From: Rhizobium rhizogenes NBRC 13257
Lineage (GTDB): Bacteria; Pseudomonadota; Alphaproteobacteria; Rhizobiales; Rhizobiaceae
Direction: 5' to 3'
Assembly: GCF_000696095.1 (NCBI RefSeq)
Contig: NZ_BAYX01000013.1
Location: 157,476 to 221,475, forward strand
DNA: 64,000 nucleotides
How positions within the stretch are numbered: position 1 is the first letter of the stretch; each line of letters opens with the position of its first letter. Shown one piece after another: positions 26,019 to 34,415 of this stretch. A program made the translations under genes and the position numbers. A model generated the notes under the pieces. It ran no database searches. It was not told the DNA's origin and saw nothing but the letters and a program-made list of their open reading frames with translations.

Positions 26019-26799
26019 AGCCGTCACACGGTCCGGCGCGTCCAATTTCAAGCGCTCCGGAATGGCAATGAAGCTCGACGTGGCGGCCGGCAACGAAGTC
26101 ATCATCTGGACCTCCGATGCAGAGCTGTTCCTGCCGTTTAGCTACATTCTGAAGACGCAAGGCTTTATCCCGTCTCTGGCTTGCAGCGCCAAGGATGTTC
26201 TGGCTTCCTGCACGAAGCGCTCGCCGTGCACAATCCTTTTCGATTGCACGCACGAAACCCAAGATGCTGTTTCCATATGTGGCGAGATCAGGCGATCCAC
26301 ACATGACAACGAGGTCCGCCTGATTGCGCTTTTACGAAGCGGAGCGCAGCTGCTTCATCTGGCCTTGTTGCAAGCCGGTGTTGATGACTGCCTGTTCAGG
26401 CCGCTTTCGCCGGAGAAATTGCTAACATCTCTCAGGCAGGTGGCGGGACAGGCCATGGAAATGATCAACTCGAAAATGGTTGCGCCACCGGCTTTTGCCG
26501 ACCTGGAAGTCGACGTCGACAGTCGTCGAATATATTGCAACGGTCGCGACCTTGTACTGCCACCCATCGAGTTCAATATTCTACGTCATCTGATGAAGAG
26601 GGAGGGGCAGCTCTGCAGCCGTTCCGAACTGATTGCTTCGGCTTGGCCGGCTTCCGCCGAAGTCACGCCGCGAACGGTGGATGTTCATATTGGCCGCTTG
26701 CGCAAGGCGCTGGGGGAGTGGCCTGGATATGATGCTGCCATTCGCACCGTCCATGCAGCTGGCTATGTGTTCAAGCCACGGGGCTTGCGAAAGACATAG
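26005..26799 (+). CDS. OmpR-type winged-helix regulator with degenerate receiver (copy 2)
   Basis: About 264 residues from ATG 26005 (GGGGGCG upstream); ATG 26062 or 26068 are possible later starts. A receiver-like domain is followed by an OmpR winged helix (PPIEFNILRHLMKREGQ, PRTVDVHIGRLRKAL, RTVHAAGYVFKP). As in its relative at 13381-14082, the Asp is kept (ILFDC) but the switch Thr is Leu (IALLRSG) and the Lys is Arg (LFRPLSP), so control by phosphorylation is doubtful. It overlaps the SDR gene by 14 bases and would be transcribed with the enzyme operon. It is followed by the MarR-like gene and the VirB operon, so control of conjugation in response to the metabolite is plausible (inference). 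Confidence 0.8.
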   Translation: MRQPRAVTRSGASNFKRSGMAMKLDVAAGNEVIIWTSDAELFLPFSYILKTQGFIPSLACSAKDVLASCTKRSPCTILFDCTHETQDAVSICGEIRRSTHDNEVRLIALLRSGAQLLHLALLQAGVDDCLFRPLSPEKLLTSLRQVAGQAMEMINSKMVAPPAFADLEVDVDSRRIYCNGRDLVLPPIEFNILRHLMKREGQLCSRSELIASAWPASAEVTPRTVDVHIGRLRKALGEWPGYDAAIRTVHAAGYVFKPRGLRKT

Positions 26800-26891
26800 T
26801 CAAGCACACGAATACAGTCGCTTTGTTTGGTCATTTCTGGATTTTTATTGCTTCTTTTAATTCAGTTTGATTCGGCCGCTGAGATCATCAA

Positions 26892-27326
26892 TCACCTCGC
26901 CTGAAAGCTCCGCAGCTTCTCGAAAATCTCCGGCGCGATCTCAAACTGACGGGCCTTGCCGCGCCCCATGGAATTCTTTACGAACGTCTCCGTCAGGATC
27001 CCACGTTTCACCAATGGCTCGATTGTCTCCGTCACGCCCATGCGTGTGAGCTTCGTAATTTCCACAATATTTGAGATAGTTAGTGCCTGGTGAGCTTGGT
27101 TCATGATGTAAAGAACACTCATCATGCCGACCTGTTTCAGCCGGGATTGTGGTGTCTCATCCTCCTGCGGATGATCCATGATCTCATGCAGAATGAAGGC
27201 TGCGAACGAAAGACTGTGCCACTGCGTGGTTAGGGTACTTGTCATCTTTTTAACTGCGTTATATAAGTCAGTATAAAGTACGAACGGCGTCAGATCGTCG
27301 CCGGACGGATCGTTTGATATCGCCAC
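26892..27326 (-). CDS. MarR-like winged-helix regulator
   Basis: 144 residues. The C-terminal two-thirds forms a MarR-type winged helix: QVGMMSVLYIMNQAHQALTISNIVEITKLTRMGVTETIEPLVKRGIL, then a wing and RGKARQFEIAPE. GTG 27326 is taken because the codons after it have the third-position GC typical of the region; ATG 27245 is the alternative. It is divergent from the trbM-virB operon, with only 17 bases between the two start codons, so its binding site should overlap the VirB promoter. TTATA and TATAA arms eight bases apart occur near 27260 and could be an operator. It is a likely local repressor of the mating-pair operon. Confidence 0.7.
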   Translation of the reverse strand: MAISNDPSGDDLTPFVLYTDLYNAVKKMTSTLTTQWHSLSFAAFILHEIMDHPQEDETPQSRLKQVGMMSVLYIMNQAHQALTISNIVEITKLTRMGVTETIEPLVKRGILTETFVKNSMGRGKARQFEIAPEIFEKLRSFQAR

Positions 27327-27343
27327 ATCGAAGGATCATGCTG

Positions 27344-27883
27344 ATGAAACGCCTTCTGGTTGGAACAGTCTTCGCCATTGCCGGCTGCATCCCTCTATAC
27401 CTCATTTCCGAGAGGCATGCGCGCGCCGATGATTGGGGATGTCAGGTTATCCTGTGCCTTTCCAATCCGGGTGGGCCTACACAATATGACGCCTGCCGTC
27501 CCCCGATCAACAAGCTCTGGCAGGAGCTTGCCAAGGGGCATTCCTTTCCCACCTGCAGCGGTGTCGGCTTCCGGGCATCGCGTCCTGGTTACGAGCCCTA
27601 TTTCTGCAGTGACAGCTATCGCCTGGCGACACGCTATGGCGAGCGCGGCCAACAGGAGACCTGCGTTTCGCTAACCCTTTCCAAGGTTGACGGAGGCTAT
27701 TGCGCCCCCGGCCGTGATGGCAGCGCTAGAGACGATGGGCTGGTGATATCGGCGCGCTGGCAGCGGGATGGCCGGCACGTACAGTGCATGGGCTATCCAA
27801 CGGCGCGGCCGAATGTGCGATCCGAGCCCCATTATGTCGATGTGACCATCGACGGCGTTGGAAGCCAGCGGGTGTGGTACTGA
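27344..27883 (+). CDS. trbM: TrbM/KikA-like conjugal transfer protein
   Basis: A 179-residue secreted protein with a signal peptide (about 1-28, ending ERHARA). The cysteine-rich mature start (DDWGCQVILCLSNPGG, CRPPINKLWQELAKGHSFPTC) is characteristic of the TrbM/KikA family. These are periplasmic accessory proteins found beside T4SS genes, of uncertain role in mating efficiency or killing of recipients. ATG 27344 is preferred over 27338 because AAGGA is then at eight bases. It is the first gene of the VirB operon and ends two bases before virB1. Confidence 0.8.
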   Translation: MKRLLVGTVFAIAGCIPLYLISERHARADDWGCQVILCLSNPGGPTQYDACRPPINKLWQELAKGHSFPTCSGVGFRASRPGYEPYFCSDSYRLATRYGERGQQETCVSLTLSKVDGGYCAPGRDGSARDDGLVISARWQRDGRHVQCMGYPTARPNVRSEPHYVDVTIDGVGSQRVWY

Positions 27884-27885
27884 CC

Positions 27886-28554
27886 ATGGCCGTCTCCTTT
27901 ACCGATCTTGCCCAGACCTGTGCGCCGGCGATTGCGATCGAAACGCTTGCGGCGGTTGTCAGTCTCGAAAGCCAGTTCCAGCCTTTTGATATTCGTGTGG
28001 GTGAGAGTTCATCTCTTCATGAACAGCCGAAGAGCAAGGCCGAGGCGATCGAAACCGCAACGGCGCTGATGGCGGAGCATCAGGATGTCCAGCTAGGGCT
28101 TGGCGGCATTGGCATCGCCGAATTGCGCAAGCTTGATCTCAGCATCGCGGATGCGTTCGATCCATGCCTCAACCTCAAGGCAACGGCGACACTGCTCGAT
28201 GGCTATTATCGTCTGGCCGTGCGCGCCGGCGCGACACGGCAACAGGCGGAGCGCGTGATGCTGCAATCCTACTACGGGCGTTCCGATCCCTCGGTCGGAA
28301 AAATGGCCCAGTATGACGATCAGGTCAAAAGCGAGGCCAAACGGCTTTCGAAAATGCTGTCGGCCATAGCGATAGGGCAGAGCATCGGGCGGCAGACAGT
28401 TCCCGAACCCCAGACCAGTGATCCGTCCTTGAACGGTGAGGAAAGGCCTTTGCCCGAACGGTCGGCGCCCCCCCCGTCTTGGGATGTATTCCATGCAGCG
28501 CGGCAATCATCTGCGCTGGTCTTCCAAAATGATCAACCGGAGCAGTCTGAATGA
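27886..28554 (+). CDS. virB1: VirB1 lytic transglycosylase
   Basis: 222 residues of the SLT family. The putative catalytic Glu is in AAVVSLESQF, followed by the helical LT core (LGLGGIGIAEL, FDPCLNLKATATLLDGYY) and QSYYGR near the end of the domain. VirB1 opens peptidoglycan so that the channel can assemble. No clear signal peptide is seen from ATG 27886, as in some other rhizobial VirB1 proteins. A proline-rich tail follows the domain. The stop overlaps the virB2 start (ATGATG). Confidence 0.88.
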   Translation: MAVSFTDLAQTCAPAIAIETLAAVVSLESQFQPFDIRVGESSSLHEQPKSKAEAIETATALMAEHQDVQLGLGGIGIAELRKLDLSIADAFDPCLNLKATATLLDGYYRLAVRAGATRQQAERVMLQSYYGRSDPSVGKMAQYDDQVKSEAKRLSKMLSAIAIGQSIGRQTVPEPQTSDPSLNGEERPLPERSAPPPSWDVFHAARQSSALVFQNDQPEQSE

Positions 28555-28853
28555 TGTCGAGGATCAATATTCGTGCATTTGGTGTCACCGTTGCGATGGC
28601 AACTGTCCTTTCGATCGCCATGATCGAGCCAGCCTTTGCCCAGAGCGCCGGCGGTATCGAGACGGTCCTGCAGAATATCGTCACCTTGCTCACGGGCAAC
28701 GTCGCCAAGCTTCTGGCGACCATCGCCGTCATCATCGTCGGCATCGCCTGGATGTTCGGCTACCTCGACCTTCGCAAGGCCGCCTATGTCGTGCTCGGCA
28801 TCGGTATTCTCTTCGGTGCCTCGCAGATCGTCAGCACGATTTCCGGGGGCTAA
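28551..28853 (+). CDS. virB2: VirB2 pilin
   Basis: 100 residues: a long signal peptide (to about 31, PAFAQ), then two hydrophobic helices separated by a short charged loop (YLDLRKAAY), the standard VirB2 major pilin. It is processed and assembled into the conjugative pilus. Overlaps virB1 by four bases and is followed by virB3 after five bases. Confidence 0.92.
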   Translation: MMSRINIRAFGVTVAMATVLSIAMIEPAFAQSAGGIETVLQNIVTLLTGNVAKLLATIAVIIVGIAWMFGYLDLRKAAYVVLGIGILFGASQIVSTISGG

Positions 28854-28858
28854 AGATC

Positions 28859-29197
28859 ATGGTGGAGAAGGTTTCGCTCGAGGAAGACACTCTGTTTTTG
28901 GCCTGCACCCGGCCGGCGATGATTGCCGGGGTGACGATGGAGGCCATGGGCGTCAACATTATGCTGACGACGATCCTCTACATTATTGCCGGCTCGATCG
29001 CCTATGGCCTTGTCGGTGTGGTCTTTCATTTCATCTTTCGCTCGCTCGTCAAGCATGACCACAACATGTTCCGTATCCTGATTGCCTGGATCGAAACCCG
29101 TGGTCGTTCACGCAACGGCATCTATTGGAGTGGTTCTTCGCTGACGCCGTTGAGGCTGGTGCGGCACTATGACGAAAGGGACCTTGGCCATGCCTAA
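28859..29197 (+). CDS. virB3: VirB3 inner-membrane protein
   Basis: 112 residues with one or two hydrophobic spans (about 17-60: AMIAGVTMEAMGVNIM and TTILYIIAGSIAYGLVGVVF) and the conserved start region LFLACTRPAMIAGV. VirB3 works with VirB4 at the inner-membrane base of the machine. Its stop lies eight bases inside virB4. Confidence 0.9.
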   Translation: MVEKVSLEEDTLFLACTRPAMIAGVTMEAMGVNIMLTTILYIIAGSIAYGLVGVVFHFIFRSLVKHDHNMFRILIAWIETRGRSRNGIYWSGSSLTPLRLVRHYDERDLGHA

Positions 29198-31556
29198 TAT
29201 GTCCCGTCTCAAATTCCGTGAAGTCGAGCCAGAAACGTTTATCCCCTATGTCCGGCACGTGGACGAGACCGTGATCGCACTCGATTCCAGAGCATTGCTG
29301 GCGATGATCTCTTTGGAGGGCGTATCTTTCGAGACGGCCGATGCGACCGACCTGAACAGCCTGCAGCGCGACCTCAATACGCTCTACCGCAACATCGCTG
29401 ACGAGCGTCTGACAATCTGGACCCATCTCATCCGGCGGCGCGACAACACTTATCCCGACGGCGAGTTCACCAATCCCTTCTCGGCAACGTTGAATGGCAA
29501 ATATCGGGAGCGGATGGTGAGCGAAGACCTGTTTCGCAACGATCTCTATCTCACCCTGCTCTGGCATCCGGGCCGCGATCCGGCCGAACAGCTCGCAAAT
29601 CTGCTATCACGGCTTCGCAAGCTCCAACGAGCCGCAGTCGAGCTCGATGAGGGCAGTCTGAAGCATCTGCGCGACAAGGTAGCCGATGTCACCGCGGGAC
29701 TGCGGCGCTTCGCGCCGCGCGTGCTGTCGCTCTACGATCAAAACGGTATCCTGTTTTCCGAACCGAGCGAGGTGCTGCATCAATTGATCGGCGGCCGCCG
29801 TGAACCCATACCATTGACGGAAGGCAGGATCTCCTCGGCGATCTATTCCGATCGTGTAATTGTCGGACGCGAGACGGTCGAGATCCGTCATGAAGGGACA
29901 AGCCGTTACGCGGGCATGTTCGGTTTCAAGGAATATCCGGCGAGAACCCGCGGCGGCATGCTGGACGGTATTCTAACGGCACCTTTCGAACTGATCCTCA
30001 CTCAGTCCTTCGCGTTCAGGTCTAAAACCGATGCCCGCACCATCATGGGCCGCAAACAGAACCAGATGGTGAGTGCGGTCGACAGGGCAGCCTCACAGAT
30101 CGAAGAGCTCGATGCGGCGATGGACGAGCTGGAATCAAACCGTTTCGTGCTCGGGGAGCACCATCTGACGCTTGGGGTGTTCGCTTCCTCTGTCAAAGAC
30201 CTTACTGATAATCTCGCCAAGGCGCGCTCGCATCTGACCAATGGCGGCGCGGTCGTAGCGCGCGAGGATCTAGGGCTCGAAGCTGCATGGTGGGCGCAAT
30301 TGCCCGGTAATTTTCGGTATCGGGCCCGTTCCGGTGCGATTACCTCTCGGAATTTTGCAGCACTTTCTCCGTTTCATTCCTATCCTATGGGTAGGAAGGA
30401 CGGCAACGAATGGGGATCGGCCGTCGCCATGCTGAAGACGGCGTCGGGCTCGCCGTTCTATTTCAATTTCCACTATGGCGATCTCGGCAACACCTTCGTC
30501 TGCGGTCCGTCGGGTGCTGGTAAGACCGTGCTTCTCAATTTCATGCTGTCGCAACTCGAAAAGCATGACCCGCACATGGTCTTCTTCGACAAGGATCGTG
30601 GCGCCGACCTCTTCGTCCGGGCTGCCGGTGGCACCTATTTGCCGCTTAAGAATGGGCTGCCGACCGGATGTGCACCGCTGAAATCCTTGGAGCTGACACC
30701 GGAAAACAAGATATTCCTAGCACGATTTATCGCCAAGCTAGCCGGCGCGGCAGTGCGCGATTTTTCGGCCAGCGATGTCAGCGATATCGCGTTGGCGATC
30801 GATGGCCTTGCCGATCTGCCGAAAGATCAGCGCACGATCGGCGCTTTGCGCACCTTTCTCAACAATACCGATCCGGAAGGGATCGCCGCACGCCTGCGTC
30901 GGTGGGAAAGAGGCGGGCCGCTTGGTTGGGTCTTCGACAACGGGGCCGATGAGATCGGTATTGGCGCCAAATTTCTCGGCTACGACATGACCGATTTTCT
31001 CGACAATGAGGAAATCCGTAATCCCTTGATGGCTTATCTTTTCTACCGTGTCGAACAGTTGATCGATGGCCGACGGATCATCATCGTCATCGACGAGTTC
31101 TGGAAGGCGTTGCAAGACGAGAGCTTTCTTGATCTTGCCCAGAACAAGCTCAAGACTATTCGCAAGCAGAACGGCCTTTTGCTGTTTGCCACGCAAAGCC
31201 CGCGGGACGCCATCAACTCACCGATCGCGCATACGATCATCGAGCAGTGCCCAACACAGGTTTTCCTGCCGAATTCCCGCGGTGATCGAGACGACTATGT
31301 CGGTGGCTTCAAGCTCACCGAACGCGAATTCGAGTTGGTCACCCGCGAACTCTCCGCCGAAAGCCGGCGCTTCATTGTTAAACAGGGTCACAACAGCGTT
31401 GTCGCCGAACTCAATCTCAACGGTTTCGACGATGAGCTCGCAATCCTCTCCGGGCGAACGGCAAACGTGGAACTTGCCGAGGCGATCCGCTTGGAGCTTA
31501 GCGATGACCGGGACGAATGGCTGCGGATATTCCAACAGAAAAGGAGTGCAAGCTGA
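29190..31556 (+). CDS. virB4: VirB4 ATPase
   Basis: 788 residues, usual VirB4 size. N-terminal CagE/TrbE-type domain (to about 400), then the motor with Walker A GPSGAGKTVL, Walker B IIVIDEFWKAL and the motif LLFATQSPRDAINSP. It energises pilus assembly and substrate passage. ATG 29190 follows GAAAGGGACC and overlaps the virB3 stop; an in-frame ATG at 29169 would overlap more. The TGA is shared with the start of virB5 (TGATG). Confidence 0.95.
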   Translation: MPNMSRLKFREVEPETFIPYVRHVDETVIALDSRALLAMISLEGVSFETADATDLNSLQRDLNTLYRNIADERLTIWTHLIRRRDNTYPDGEFTNPFSATLNGKYRERMVSEDLFRNDLYLTLLWHPGRDPAEQLANLLSRLRKLQRAAVELDEGSLKHLRDKVADVTAGLRRFAPRVLSLYDQNGILFSEPSEVLHQLIGGRREPIPLTEGRISSAIYSDRVIVGRETVEIRHEGTSRYAGMFGFKEYPARTRGGMLDGILTAPFELILTQSFAFRSKTDARTIMGRKQNQMVSAVDRAASQIEELDAAMDELESNRFVLGEHHLTLGVFASSVKDLTDNLAKARSHLTNGGAVVAREDLGLEAAWWAQLPGNFRYRARSGAITSRNFAALSPFHSYPMGRKDGNEWGSAVAMLKTASGSPFYFNFHYGDLGNTFVCGPSGAGKTVLLNFMLSQLEKHDPHMVFFDKDRGADLFVRAAGGTYLPLKNGLPTGCAPLKSLELTPENKIFLARFIAKLAGAAVRDFSASDVSDIALAIDGLADLPKDQRTIGALRTFLNNTDPEGIAARLRRWERGGPLGWVFDNGADEIGIGAKFLGYDMTDFLDNEEIRNPLMAYLFYRVEQLIDGRRIIIVIDEFWKALQDESFLDLAQNKLKTIRKQNGLLLFATQSPRDAINSPIAHTIIEQCPTQVFLPNSRGDRDDYVGGFKLTEREFELVTRELSAESRRFIVKQGHNSVVAELNLNGFDDELAILSGRTANVELAEAIRLELSDDRDEWLRIFQQKRSAS

Positions 31557-32251
31557 TGGCACAGAGCAAAATGATTCCCATGACAGCGATAGTACTGTTC
31601 CTTTCCTCCTACGCCGCCGACGCTCAGGGTATCCCCGTCATCGACCAGACGGCGATTGCCAAGCAGATCGAAAGCATAACCCAACTGAAATCGCAGCTCG
31701 ATGCGCTGAACCAGCAACTACAGCAGGCTCAGCAGCTCTACGGTTCGCTAAACAAGCTGACCAATATGGCCGACGTCGCCAGCCTGTTGAACGATCCGTC
31801 GATCCGCAAGGCATTGCCAGGGGACTTTTCTGCCGTCGAAGGCCTGCTCAAGGGCTCGGGTTCAGGCACGCTTGGTGATGCCGCCTCAAAGTTCCTGACC
31901 GACAATTCGACCTACAAAACGAGCGCCAATGACTTTTATGCCCAGGAACTGTCACGTCTTCAGAACAAGAATGCAGGGCAGATGAGCCTCGGCCAGCAAA
32001 TCTACGACGCCGCGACCAAGCGGATCGACGGGATTGATCAATTGCGCCAGCAGATTTCTTCGGCGAGCGACGCCAAGGACATTGCCGATCTGCAGGCGCG
32101 GCTGCAGGCCGAAACGGCCTTTCTCCAGACCGATATGCTCAGGATGCAGGGGTTACAGATGGTGCAGCAGGCCGAGGTTCAGGTCGATGAACAGCGCAAG
32201 GCCGAGGATTGGCGCAAGCGTATGGATACAATGGGAGCGGCACTGCAATGA
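31556..32251 (+). CDS. virB5: VirB5 minor pilin
   Basis: 231 residues with a signal peptide (to about 24, YAADAQG) and a mostly helical, glutamine-rich mature protein (LNQQLQQAQQLYGSLNKL). VirB5 sits at the pilus tip and contacts recipients. ATG 31556 overlaps the virB4 stop by one base. Its stop codon overlaps the start of the EexN gene (ATGA). Confidence 0.87.
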   Translation: MAQSKMIPMTAIVLFLSSYAADAQGIPVIDQTAIAKQIESITQLKSQLDALNQQLQQAQQLYGSLNKLTNMADVASLLNDPSIRKALPGDFSAVEGLLKGSGSGTLGDAASKFLTDNSTYKTSANDFYAQELSRLQNKNAGQMSLGQQIYDAATKRIDGIDQLRQQISSASDAKDIADLQARLQAETAFLQTDMLRMQGLQMVQQAEVQVDEQRKAEDWRKRMDTMGAALQ

Positions 32252-32481
32252 AGCGTCTTATTTTTCTGACATTCCTCATCGGCTTGGCTGGCTGCTCGAA
32301 GCAGTCCGAGCGTATCTATTCGGTGGATGAGCTGATGGCCGACCAGACGCTGCTGTCGGATATCATCGCCAAATGCAGAAGCAATCCCGGGGAGTTGCGA
32401 GCCACGCCGAACTGCATGAATGCCGAGGCGGCCGATTGGAAATCCCGCCTGGAGCGCATGGGCAAAGCACTCGGAGGCTGA
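32248..32481 (+). CDS. eexN: EexN-like entry-exclusion lipoprotein
   Basis: 77 residues. A short signal peptide ends in the lipobox LAGC, followed by IYSVDELMADQTLLSD and CRSNPGEL-type residues that match EexN family proteins. These lipoproteins reduce entry of a related plasmid into a cell that already has it. The position between virB5 and virB6 is the usual eex site in such operons. It is coupled to virB5 and ends four bases before virB6. Confidence 0.82.
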   Translation: MKRLIFLTFLIGLAGCSKQSERIYSVDELMADQTLLSDIIAKCRSNPGELRATPNCMNAEAADWKSRLERMGKALGG

Positions 32482-32484
32482 GGC

Positions 32485-33417
32485 ATGTATCAGATCTTTG
32501 CCTTCGTCGATGGGCAGTTCAAGGCGCCACTGGAGAATTTCATATCGTCAGGTACGTCGAATATCGCCAGCTGGGTCACCGGCCCATTGACGGCGGCATT
32601 GACACTCTATGTCATCCTCTATGGCTTCCTGATCCTGCGTGGATCGGTCCACGAGCCGATCATGGATTTCGCCTTCCGGGCAATGAAGCTTGCCATCATC
32701 CTGATGCTCGTCAGAAATGCCGGCGAGTACCAGACCTATATCAGCAATATTTTCTTCGACACGCTGCCCAAAGAGATATCGCAGGCGCTGAACTCCGGCA
32801 CGATGCCCAGCGCCTCGACCTTCGACAGCCTGCTCGACAAGGGCCAGAAGTGTGCGAAGGAAGTCTGGGCACGCGCCTCATGGCCGGTCGATATCGTCAC
32901 CGGTTGCGGCGGCATACTGGTCATTGTCGCGAGCTTCATGGTCGCTGCGATCGGCTATATCGTCTCACTCTATGCACGTCTGGCGCTCGCGATCATGCTC
33001 GCCCTCGGCCCAATCTTTGTTGCGCTCGCCATGTTTCAATCGACGCGCCGGTTTACCGAAGCCTGGATCGGACAGCTCGCCAATTTCGTGATCCTGCAGG
33101 TGCTGGTCGTGGCGATCGGCTCGCTGCTGATCACCTGCATCGACGCGACCTTCATGGCGATCGAAGCCTATAGCGATGTGTTGATGCGGCCGGTCGCGCT
33201 CGGCGCCATTTGCCTTGCCGCCCTCTACGTCTTCTACCAGCTTCCAGGCATTGCTTCGGCACTTGCCGCAGGCGGGGCGTCGCTCACCTACGGCTATGGC
33301 GCGGCACGCGACGCGCATGAAGGCACGCTTGCCCGAGGTGCTACCTACATGGCGCGAGCGACCGGTCGGGGTGCACGTGCCGTTGGCCGCAGCTTTCGTT
33401 CCGAAAGAACCGACTGA
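32485..33417 (+). CDS. virB6: VirB6 polytopic membrane protein
   Basis: 310 residues with five or more membrane spans and the conserved middle region (WPVDIVTGCGGILVIVASF; LALGPIFVALAMF). VirB6 forms part of the inner-membrane channel. GGAGG seven bases before ATG 32485 supports the start. The tail after about 270 is charged and Gly/Ala-rich. The next gene, a lipoprotein, starts 39 bases after the stop. Confidence 0.92.
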   Translation: MYQIFAFVDGQFKAPLENFISSGTSNIASWVTGPLTAALTLYVILYGFLILRGSVHEPIMDFAFRAMKLAIILMLVRNAGEYQTYISNIFFDTLPKEISQALNSGTMPSASTFDSLLDKGQKCAKEVWARASWPVDIVTGCGGILVIVASFMVAAIGYIVSLYARLALAIMLALGPIFVALAMFQSTRRFTEAWIGQLANFVILQVLVVAIGSLLITCIDATFMAIEAYSDVLMRPVALGAICLAALYVFYQLPGIASALAAGGASLTYGYGAARDAHEGTLARGATYMARATGRGARAVGRSFRSERTD

Positions 33418-33456
33418 TGTGGAACTTCAAGCAAACAACAAAATGGCTGGTTCAGA

Positions 33457-33744
33457 ATGATCCGAATATTCGTGCTTTTTTGCGTGGCGTCAACGCTCGG
33501 CGGCTGCGCGTCACTTTCCTATCCCCTGCCCAAATGCGACGGCTATTCGCGCCGACCACTCAATCGCGCTATGTGGCAATGGGACGGCGATAGTCGGTCC
33601 ATGCCGCAACCTCCTAACTCTTCACCAGCACTGTCCGGCGGCAAGCCACCTGCCTATGTCGAGGCAGAGCCGGATATCGTTCCCGCCGCCTTCGCGCATT
33701 TCGATGTCGGCAATTCCTATCGTCCATGCGGAGGGCCGCGGTGA
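33457..33744 (+). CDS. virB7: VirB7-type lipoprotein
   Basis: 95 residues with a signal peptide ending in the lipobox LGGC (Cys near residue 17) and a proline-rich, soluble mature chain with two more cysteines. VirB7 stabilises VirB9 at the outer membrane. It is longer than the 55-residue VirB7 of the Ti plasmid, so assignment rests on the lipobox and on its place between virB6 and virB8. The last base of its TGA starts virB8. Confidence 0.72.
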   Translation: MIRIFVLFCVASTLGGCASLSYPLPKCDGYSRRPLNRAMWQWDGDSRSMPQPPNSSPALSGGKPPAYVEAEPDIVPAAFAHFDVGNSYRPCGGPR

Positions 33745-34415
33745 TGGTGACGACGGACAGTCTCAAGGCTTATTTCGACAAGGCCCGGCGGTTCGATCAG
33801 GACCGCATGATCCAGATGGAGCGTTCGGTTCGGATTGCCTGGTTCGTAGCCACCGCGGCCGGTGTTCTTGCGGCGATTTCGACCGTAGCTATCGCAGGCT
33901 TGACACCGCTGAAGACGGTCGAGCCCTTTGTCGTGAGAGTCGACAATGCCACCGGCATTGTCGATGTCGTTTCGGCACTCACGTCGACCGCTGGCACCTA
34001 CGACGAAGCGGTGACCAAATATTTTGCCGCCCGCTATGTTCGTGCCCGCGAGAGTTATGTCTGGAGCGAGGCGGAGGAGAATTTTCGCACGGTTTCGCTA
34101 CTCTCAACGGCGCCGGAACAGACCCGCTTTGCCGCGATTTATCGCGGCGGCAATCCGGATTCCCCGCAAAATATCTACGGCCGCGGTGCCACATCGCGGA
34201 TCAGCATTGTTTCCATCTCGCTGATCAACGCCAAGGTAGTCTCCGTTCGTTATATGCGCACCATTACCCGCGGCGACGAGACCCATACGACCCATTGGGT
34301 AGCAACGCTTACCTTCGCCTATGTGAACGCTCCAATGTCCTCGACCGATCGGCTGGTCAATCCGCTCGGCTTCGTCGTCAGCGACTATCGATCCGATCCG
34401 GAGGCCATCAATTGA
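33744..34415 (+). CDS. virB8: VirB8 bitopic membrane protein
   Basis: 223 residues: short cytoplasmic start, one membrane span (about 30-55, IAWFVATAAGVLAAISTVAIAG region) and the periplasmic VirB8 domain (TPLKTVEPFVVRVDNATG, NPLGFVVSDYRSDPE). It acts as an assembly factor at the core. GGAGGG before ATG 33744 supports this start; it overlaps virB7. The end overlaps the TTG of virB9. Confidence 0.93.
   Translation: MVTTDSLKAYFDKARRFDQDRMIQMERSVRIAWFVATAAGVLAAISTVAIAGLTPLKTVEPFVVRVDNATGIVDVVSALTSTAGTYDEAVTKYFAARYVRARESYVWSEAEENFRTVSLLSTAPEQTRFAAIYRGGNPDSPQNIYGRGATSRISIVSISLINAKVVSVRYMRTITRGDETHTTHWVATLTFAYVNAPMSSTDRLVNPLGFVVSDYRSDPEAIN

Noticed and set aside
26005..26799. Naming this gene rctA
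   Set aside because: The architecture and location near virB are suggestive, but I cannot compare sequences here, and there are two related copies; identity is left open.
33417..33593. 58-codon frame starting at the virB6 stop (ATGTGG), as an alternative virB7
   Set aside because: It has no signal peptide or lipobox and is strongly basic; the frame at 33457 has a proper lipobox.
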